A DNA stretch of 19,870 nt from Muricomes sp. (GTDB lineage Bacteria; Bacillota; Clostridia; Lachnospirales; Lachnospiraceae). The notes below the pieces were generated by a model. It saw only the letters and a program-made list of their open reading frames with translations. It ran no database searches and had not been told where the DNA came from. Both the position numbers and the translations under genes were made by a program. Where the stretch lies: assembly GCA_020024675.1 (NCBI GenBank), contig JAHHTM010000009.1:1-19870 (forward strand), in the 5' to 3' direction. This document shows positions 1 to 8,600 of this stretch, piece after piece (the first letter of the stretch is position 1; the number at the start of each line of letters is the position of its first letter).

Positions 1-826
1 TAGTTAATCCGATTAATATTAGTATCAAGACTCCCAGCCCTACTAGCAAGACTTTTACCTCGAATGGAAGTTTCAATCCTTGATTGATCTCATCCGGCTC
101 CATAATGACCGCTTCTTCATAAGGAATACGATGTCCACGGACTAAAAGACGATGTGTATTGATTCCATAAGGTGTACAAGTTACTAACGTAACATAATCT
201 TTCCCATCAATAATCTGCAGATCTTCTGTTTTCTCCGGAAGCACTGTCAAAATCTGATCTACCTGATAAGCCAATGTATCTCCAAGTATTTTGATATAAA
301 AAATATCATTTTCCTTTATCTGGTCCAAATCTGTAAACAACATCTTTGATGGTAACCCTCTATGTCCGGTTAAAACAGCATGGGTTGTTTTCCCTCCTAC
401 CGGAAGAGATGTTTCTTTTAAATGTCCAACCCCAACTTGTAAAACACTTTCTTTTGTTCCATGGTATAAAGGAAGCGCTATATTGATTTTTGGAATTTGA
501 ATATATCCCATCATGCCTGTGCCTGACTGATTCAACAGACTCTCATACTCCTGATTATCTGCATTTTCCTCAGCAAATGCATCTCCTATACTTACCTGGT
601 TTTGTGCCAGTTTCGTATTGTACTCTCTGGCAAGACGTAACATTTCTTCTTTTTCTTCGTCTGTGGTATTTTCTACTTCCTTTTCATAATCTGCAACAAT
701 CCTTGAACTGTTTTTCTCATACAAATAATTACTGACTGTAGGATATAATAACACGGAGAGTGCAATGAGAAGAACAATTATTCGAATGATATCTGCTATT
801 TTTCTTTTTTTCTTTTTACTACTCAT
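1..826 (-). CDS. Class C (pilus-assembly) sortase, 3' end beyond window
   Basis: This membrane transpeptidase should cleave the LPNTG signals of the two upstream proteins and join pilin subunits. I translated 275 codons from an ATG at 826-824; the frame stays open to base 2, so the C-terminus is missing. Seen: a basic start and transmembrane helix at about residues 10-30, the catalytic His in TGHRG (H155), the catalytic Cys in TLVTCTPYG (C217), and the active-site Arg in NTHRLLVRG (R226). C-to-R spacing is 9, as in class C enzymes. A second hydrophobic helix begins near residue 255, giving the C-terminal membrane anchor typical of class C. D82-A83-F84 sits where class C enzymes carry a DPF/DPW lid and may be a degenerate lid. 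It is the last visible gene of the pilus operon, 64 bases after the pilin. The first ATG with a purine-rich site (GGGAG) was chosen. The class call is firm; the exact substrates are inferred. Confidence 0.93.
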   Translation of the reverse strand, partial: MSSKKKKRKIADIIRIIVLLIALSVLLYPTVSNYLYEKNSSRIVADYEKEVENTTDEEKEEMLRLAREYNTKLAQNQVSIGDAFAEENADNQEYESLLNQSGTGMMGYIQIPKINIALPLYHGTKESVLQVGVGHLKETSLPVGGKTTHAVLTGHRGLPSKMLFTDLDQIKENDIFYIKILGDTLAYQVDQILTVLPEKTEDLQIIDGKDYVTLVTCTPYGINTHRLLVRGHRIPYEEAVIMEPDEINQGLKLPFEVKVLLVGLGVLILILIGLT

Positions 827-850
827 TTCATTCTCCCTATCATTATTTCT

Positions 851-876
851 GGGAAGATGGAAATTTCCACCTTCCC
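851..876 (-). promoter_or_regulatory. Intercistronic hairpin between pilin and sortase
   Basis: A 13-base arm (851-863) pairs fully with 864-876 in the minus-strand RNA, counting one G-U pair. The plus strand has an A-C mismatch there. No U-run follows, so it does not look like an ordinary terminator. It may protect the pilin message or dampen sortase expression relative to pilin; that role is inferred. Confidence 0.5.
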
Positions 877-890
877 GTATTTATTTCTTT

Positions 891-2585
891 TTATTTTTCT
901 TCTTTTCTTCTACTGATTATAAAGCTTACTGCTACGCCGAGAATCAATACTACACTTACTACTGTGAAAACTACCGTACCCATACCACCAGTATTTGGAA
1001 GAATCGTACCATTCTTGTTCTCTACTTCTAATGGATTACTGTTGTTTTCCACTAAAGTCTCCTGTCCTTCATAAGTATAAGTAATTGTGTATTTTTCCAG
1101 TTTACCGGTTTCCCCTGTATAAGTTGGTGTAATCACAACCTTAATTGGCTGTTTTAACAAATGATATCCCTCTGGAGCTTTTGTTTCCTTTAAGTAATAT
1201 GTGCCTGCTTTTAATCCCTGAACTGTAACCTTTCCGTCACTCGGTGTTACAATTTTTTCATCTAAAGTATCATTAGATGGAACCCATGTATTTACAAGAT
1301 TGCTCAGTTTCTTCAAATTGATTTTAGTAATACACGTTTGATCAGAATATAATGCAAATTCTGCACCAGCTAAATTCTTATTTTCCCCTTGAGACTTATA
1401 AAATTTATGAATGGAGAAATCAAATGTATGCACATCTACAATATCCGGTTCTGATTTACTTGTTGTATTGTTAGTTGGATCATTGCTAAATTCAATTTCA
1501 GCTTTATTCGTATTTGGTTGCATACCAACTACTGCATTTTCATTTACCATTGCTTTGTAGTAAACAGTAATCTCCTGCCCCACCTGATCTTTATAAGATT
1601 GTAGGAAGTTATTCATAGTAATTGTAAGTTGCTGACCCTTTAACGTTACAGAATATGTGTTGTTTCCTGCCGTTGATAACTGAACCGGTTTGATTACTGT
1701 ATTTCCCACTGTTACTTTCTGAATTGCTTTAAAAGTCAAACCAGTAGAAAGAGTATCATTGAATTTGAATGTGTAATCGGTAAATCCTGTCATATCCGGT
1801 ACTTTTGCAGTCAGTTTAAAGGTAACCACATCACCAACCTGAAAATCTCCTGCTTTGCTTTCATCAACAACACTTTCGATTGTGTTTTCATGAATGGTAT
1901 CCCAGCTACTATCAACGCCAATTTGCAGGCCTTCTTCTTCCATAGTAACGTCATCCGTATCGGGAATTTCTGGAGAAATAGTCTTCTCAACTGTAGGATA
2001 TTCACTCTTTAAGTTCACCTCTACTGGTGTTGTATCTTTTACTGTTACCATCATAGCCGGTGTTTTTTCATCCTTATTTCCTGTCTGTTGCTGTCCTGCA
2101 TCTGGTGTATAAACCATGTAGAAACCAAATGGAAGACCTGAAATTGTTGTACTATTCTCTGCTGCTGTTTGTGTATACTTCAAAGCCTGAATTTTTGCAG
2201 CATTTTTTAAAACCCATGTCAGAACCTTTTTTGAAAATTCAACTTTTCCTGCTGCATTACCTCTTTGAATCTCATCAAGTTTCTCTGCTGCTGCATCTGA
2301 TAATTTAATACCCTCTAATGAGCTCATCTCTGAAAATTCTGTTTTAAAAAATTCTTCAAATCCATTTTCAAGAGTGTATTTAACACTCTCACTATTTGAA
2401 TTTGCACCTTGCTGTTCTACTTCAGCTTTAAACATCCGGTATGCTTCTATGTTTCCTTTTTCTTTTGTTCCATTGATTGTAATGGAACCTGTTCCTTGTT
2501 CTGGAGCTGCAAATGCTGTAACACCTGTTGCCATTGTCATTACTGCTGCCAGCAACACAGCCATCAATTTTTTCAACTTGTTCAT
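891..2585 (-). CDS. LPXTG-anchored major pilin, SpaH/EbpB type
   Basis: This is the likely backbone subunit of a covalent pilus, 564 residues, within the usual major-pilin range. Seen in order: signal peptide (residues 1-26, ending TAFA); an N-terminal beta domain; a pilin motif of YPxxxK form (Y196-P197...K201), whose lysine would receive the next subunit; a fimbrial D2-like domain (about 205-385); a Cna_B-like domain (about 388-525) with candidate isopeptide Lys394; an E-box YYLKETKAPEGY with Glu467; and sorting signal LPNTGG (529-534), then a hydrophobic helix and RRKEEK tail. The start has AAAGGAG about 8 bases upstream. It begins 24 bases after the giant surface-protein gene, so they are probably co-transcribed. 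Family known from the motifs; use of K201 as the linking lysine is inferred. Confidence 0.93.
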   Translation of the reverse strand: MNKLKKLMAVLLAAVMTMATGVTAFAAPEQGTGSITINGTKEKGNIEAYRMFKAEVEQQGANSNSESVKYTLENGFEEFFKTEFSEMSSLEGIKLSDAAAEKLDEIQRGNAAGKVEFSKKVLTWVLKNAAKIQALKYTQTAAENSTTISGLPFGFYMVYTPDAGQQQTGNKDEKTPAMMVTVKDTTPVEVNLKSEYPTVEKTISPEIPDTDDVTMEEEGLQIGVDSSWDTIHENTIESVVDESKAGDFQVGDVVTFKLTAKVPDMTGFTDYTFKFNDTLSTGLTFKAIQKVTVGNTVIKPVQLSTAGNNTYSVTLKGQQLTITMNNFLQSYKDQVGQEITVYYKAMVNENAVVGMQPNTNKAEIEFSNDPTNNTTSKSEPDIVDVHTFDFSIHKFYKSQGENKNLAGAEFALYSDQTCITKINLKKLSNLVNTWVPSNDTLDEKIVTPSDGKVTVQGLKAGTYYLKETKAPEGYHLLKQPIKVVITPTYTGETGKLEKYTITYTYEGQETLVENNSNPLEVENKNGTILPNTGGMGTVVFTVVSVVLILGVAVSFIISRRKEEK

Positions 2586-2609
2586 GATATTTTCTCCTTT
2601 TCTTTTGTT

Positions 2610-5600
2610 TTATTTATTGTAAACTTGTTTTTTTCTTGAATTCAATTCCATTGCCGCCATTGAAAGAAAAACAAGTATTGCAATTGTATAAATCCAGAAG
2701 GTACCTGCCCCTCCTGTGTTTGGAAGAAAGCCTGTAAACTTCTTCCTATTCGTAATGGTAATATCATAATGATATTTTCCCTGATATGTTATGGTCGTTT
2801 GATATCCATCCAGCGCATCTTCTGTCACTTCATAAGTGTAATATCGCTTCGTTCCATCTACATCTTTATAATATGCAGTAAACGGAAGTCCTGTTATGAT
2901 CTTTTCCCATACATTCTTTGACTGATAGTCTTTCTTAGTAAGTTCCACTGTATGATTTGCTGAGTTAAATGCCGAATCCTGAATTGTATTTCCCTGTCCA
3001 TCTACATAACTTCTGGTAAAATGAAGTAGAATTTTTTCCGGTCTGTTCGCCTCTTTATCTTTTTTCCAGACTTTTCGAATTCGTAATTGTACCATATCTT
3101 TACAAGGATCCTGAACGTCCGCAGGCGGTGCTGTTTCATCCGGTTCTGTCGGTTTCGTACCGACATCATTCATAAGAACTACCTTTGCACCCTGCTCCAT
3201 ATATGCATTCAGAGGGACCTCTTCGTTATCTGGTCCTTCTAGTACGGCACCAATTAGGTCAGAAACCTTTTCGACCTTATTCTTTGCCCGATGATGGAAT
3301 TCATAAATATTCCATTCTGGTGTATGTGTAAAACCATTTTGCAGTTCCTTGCTGCCTTTCATTACCTTATTGTAATTCTCAGCATTAGTTATATTCTGCA
3401 AGTCTCTATAAATTCTGTAATGGTTATCTTCCCCTTCAATTTTAAATACAGAATTGATAAACTCCGGAGTATTGGTATTTAAATTTGTTTTTCCGGAAAA
3501 CGGGCCGGTAATGTCTTTTGTGCCTCTTATAACATCTGCAAGATACATTTCATTCTTCTTAAACAGTCCCTCATTGTTATATCCTGCAAAACCACCGGCA
3601 CAACCTTTTTCTCCTACACCATTTTTGTCATTTCCTGCACCTCCACCATAGACATCATATCCTTCTTTAATTCCTGTTATGGTACATCTTTCAATACGTG
3701 TACGATTTGCTTTGATCAAAGAAATATGAATCTCGTCTTTTAAGTGTTGATCATCCATTTTGACACTTCCATCCTCTGCACAATTGATCTCAATGACACT
3801 ATCACCAATATGAATTTTAGCAAGTCCATTTCCACTTTGTGTTTTTACTAATTCAATTCCAATATCAAGTCCCAGTAAGTTTACATGAAGAAGTCCATCC
3901 TCTTTGGATACCACATGAACCTTGATGATTCCAAGATTTACTTCAATGCCTGGTCCCGATTGAATGTCCTCCAACCAGATTGCTTTCAGAAGTTGTTTAA
4001 GTAACTCTACTAATTTGTTGACTAAAGGTGAATCCACTTTTATTTCTGCAAGATATTTAAAACTTGTTTTTCCAACAAATCCTCCGGCTGTCTGTCCACT
4101 GGACACCTGCTTTATATTCTCAACCTGATTATTTTTCATTCTTGCAAGGTCTGCATATCCTGCAAACCCACCGGCTATCTCGTCCTTATTCTCGTCCTCT
4201 GCCGAATTTTCACTTTTTACAGTAAATCCTTCTGGAATACCTGATACTTTACTGTTATCTACATGAGACCCAAAAGCACTTAATATATCAGCTCCGGCGC
4301 TAAGGAATTTTCCCAGAAGTCCAATATTATCTACCTGCAGCACACCACCTTTGTCAAGATGACCGATAAAGCCTCCTACATAGTTTCTTCCTTCTACCTC
4401 ACGCAGATTTTCTACGCTGCTTCCTTTTACAGATCCATTACAAAGACTTCCTCCAAACCCTCCAGCATTTCCTGTGAAAAATGGAGTATTTGGATATCCA
4501 TAAGAGTTTCCTTCCTTTGCATCTACACTCAATCCTGCTGCTTTTGTACCAAACACTTTTGAGTCGTAAATAAATGTTCGGAATGAATCAAGTGCTGTTA
4601 TGGAATCAAGTCCAATCAACTTTCCAATAATACTTGTTGAATTGCCTGCTCCATCTGAATTTGAAATTTCAGCCACAGAAGATACATCCGCATAGCCGAA
4701 AAATCCTCCGGCATGCTTTCCACCAGTAACGCTTCTTAGATTGGTGACCGTAGTTCCCTGTTCTGGATGATTTAATTTACCAATTACAGTACCTTGTAAC
4801 TCTCCTGCAAATCCTCCTGCTGACTTGGCATATTTTGTATTTGCTGTACCATCGGAATAAACACCATTAATCGTAATTCCATAATCGTCCCAGGCTTTCA
4901 CATCTGCCGCTTCAATAGTCGACATTGTTGCATTTAAAAGTTGTACCAAATCTTTTGGTTCTTTGATCAGATTCTGCAGTAATCCATCTAAAAGCCCTCC
5001 TTTCCCGGCTGTATCCAGTGATGCTGCACCTCCTGGTTCTACAAGACCTACAAAGCCTCCTACGGAAGCTGTACCATTTACCTGTCTTAAATTATCTACA
5101 AAGCATCGATTATTTTCTTCTTTTTCTACTGCATCAGTGATATGGAATGTACTTGGCGTATTGGAAGGTGTATTCCAATTTCCCCAAATCTGACCACCTA
5201 CTACATGTCCTACGTACCCTCCGGCATAGCCAACTTTCTCTATTCTGTCTCCTTGCTGTGGTATTCCATGACTTATTACATTTAAACCGGACTGAAATCC
5301 AGATATATCTGAATTTCGAATAACCGGCACAAATGTTTGTACAGCATTAATACTTCCTAATATATCCAGTGCTCCGTTTGCCAGACTTACATTTCCTATC
5401 TCTGCTACTCCACCGGTCATCATTTCTCCGGCAAATCCTCCGGCACTTTTATATGCCGTAACTGTTTTTGTATCCCATGCATGAGCTTCCGTAATTACCC
5501 CGCCTTGCATTTTTCCTACATACCCTCCGGCATCTCCTAGTTGTTTTGCAAGGTTTCCAGCCTCTTTTCTTCCTGCTGTTACATCATATCCATAGGCATA

Positions 5601-8600
5601 TTTAGGAATCATCGCCTCTAGTGCTGTTTGATCTTCCACTTTATCTGCTGGGAACTGTGCTCCATATGCCCCATTTGCCGCAACAGCATCTGCCCATTTA
5701 TTCCATGTATCTACGTCCAGCTTTCTAAGTGGTCCGTAAACGGCAGTATTTGTTTCTGTAGGATAAACAGCATTTAGCAACCCTAATACATTGTTGACAC
5801 TGACAAGTCCAAACAATATATTTAAATTTCCTGTTCCTACAAGATCTGCGTTTTCCATGAATCCTGTAAAACCACCTGCTGCCTCTGTTCCGTACACTGA
5901 CCGTAATCTTACAACTGCACATTCTTTTCTACCTGATGTTTTCGAATCATTTCCTTTAATTGTCGCACCATGGTTGTAACCCACATATCCTCCGGCAAGT
6001 CCTCTGACATGAGCGGTATCTGTGGTGCCTTTCGCACAAACAGTTCCGCCACATGGAACAGCAGTTGTCTCACTGTTTTTTATGATCGGGACAAACGCAT
6101 TTACCAGACTTGCGAGCGTGTCATTTACATTGATCAAGCCATTTAGAATGTCGCTCTTCTCCCCGAGAACAGCTACCGCATTTCCCGGTTCTAGATGTCC
6201 CGCATAACCTCCTGCCATTTCCTGACCAATAATATATAGAAAGTTATAAACATTACTGTTGGTTATCTGGCATCCAGATCCTTCACCTGCAAATCCCCCG
6301 GCTTTTCCTATATCCCCTTTTCCATTGGCAAGGACGGAGAATCCGCCAACCATGCCACTGACATTGCAATCTTCTATTTTTGTGGCAACAACCTTCATTG
6401 CACTTAGAAGATTGTTAAGATCTAACAGATTAAGAAGCTTTAAGCCTCCTCCTACCTGTGCGGCAGAATCAATATCTGCACGTCCCACATATCCGCCGGC
6501 ATATCTACCTGCCTTTACCGCATAACATGAAGCATTAAAATAATCAGATTCATCCACTTTCGTATGTTTTAAAGAGTCTACATTTGATTTTCTGATAGTG
6601 GCTCCACTTGCGATACCGGCATATCCACCTGCACTACTTTCGTTGTTGGTTGCTTCTACTGTAAAACCTCCATCCGCAGATTTGATTCCCGCCGACTCGA
6701 TAACCGGAATGTATACATTCAAAACACTTAGCAAATTGTTAAGGTCTAGATTCAATATTCCGCCAAGCAACTTTAAACCATTGGAAGATGCTGCCGCACC
6801 AGCTTTAATTTTTCCGGCAAATCCTCCGGCACATTCTGTAGCTTTTACTTTTACAATACCATAAACTGCATATGGTTCCTGTTCCGGATTTGTAACTTTT
6901 CCACTATCCATCTGCCCGAAGAAACCACCGGCATAATCTGCCAATACTTGGGGATTTTCTCCATTAGAAACAAATTCTACTTTACAATTTTCATATTCTG
7001 GAAGCAGATAAGGAACTAGAGTTAACAGGTTACTTACGTCTAGAATTCCCGAAAGTTTTAATTTTCCATCGGCTTCTTTCTGTGCAATTCCTGCAAGCCC
7101 TCCCGTATGAGATTTTCCGGTAAATCCTCCGGCATAGCTTGTTTCCCCTGAATTTTTCTCTGCTTTAATTTCCTTAATATTGGACACATTTGCATTTTTT
7201 ACCTGTATTCCGTCTGCTTCTGAAACCAATCCTCCGGCGAAAATCTCCTCTTTGGATGTAGTATTCCACGGTGTTCCTGTGGCAGATATAATCGCTCCAG
7301 ATTCTATCCCCCATATTTGAATATCTTTGGCTTTTACATTTACTCCCTGAGCAAGGGAAAGAACATTATTTACTTTTATAAGTCCCAGCCCGAGAACGTC
7401 AATTCCCCCTGTCTGAGCCAGGCTTCCTGCTCCTGCCCTTCCGGCAAGTCCACCCACATAGTTCTGTGCAATCACGGCATCTACATTACGGATTATTACG
7501 TTCTCTGCCCTTCCACCAAGCATTAGTCCAAATCCGGCGGAAGCATATTTTTCTTCAGCTGTTACCTTTAAATTACTTCCGATAAGCTGAATATTCCCTG
7601 CATAAAACGGAAGATAACTTCCTACTCCGATTGTTTGGTTTAAAATACCAATAGGATTTGCCGTTACAATACTTCCGCCAAGCCCTCCAGCATAATTTCT
7701 AGCTTGAACAGATGCAAGTCCATTCAAAATAGTTGGCTTTGTATCCAATATTTCCTGATCACCGGCTCCTTTACTTTGAATCAAGGAAATGGTTGCACCA
7801 TCTCCCTGTCCTAAAAGGCCCCCTGCATAATTTTCTTTCGCAGTAACCGTCCAGTTTTCTCCCTGCACCTCACAATAATGTAACTCTGACGGAGTAAGAC
7901 CCGAAAGTGCCAAAAGTGTATTTAGCTTATCCTCATTTCCGGGAGCTACTAATTGCGTCAACAACTCTGTAACTGAACCCAGAAGGTTATGCTTCCTTTC
8001 ATCTTCATTTCCAAGAACGATTCCCGCACCGATGGTTGCTCTTCCTGTGAATCCACCTGCATATTTTCCTGCAGACACCTTGGAAATGTTCTGTACCTTA
8101 CACCCGGTACTTACGCTGTTTGTCATAATTCCGTTGAATCCGCCCGCATATAAATCTGTTGCGGACACATTCAGACTATGTCCAATTACGATACAGTTAT
8201 CCTGTCTTGATTGAATGTCAAATGATACCAATTGAACTCCCAAATTACTAAGAAGACTATTAATTACTGCGTCTCTCTCAATTCCGGCAAATCCGCCGGC
8301 TCCCGTTTTTGCTTTTACACTTTGAAGATTTGTGACAACACAACCCGACATCTTGGTTGCAATTTGTATTCCAACAAATCCCCCCGTATAATTTGTCGTA
8401 TCACTTCCAATAACTGATGATGCTAAATGCACAGAACAATTTTCCAAAACCGGTTTATAATATCCAACTGGAAACAACTGCCCTACATTAATAATGTTAT
8501 TTTGCAGTAATAAAGTAATCAGATCTCCAATTCCGATACCAGGGATGATATTCAAAATCTTTGCAAGTAAACTTACCGTGCCACCTAAAAGCTGAGAAAG

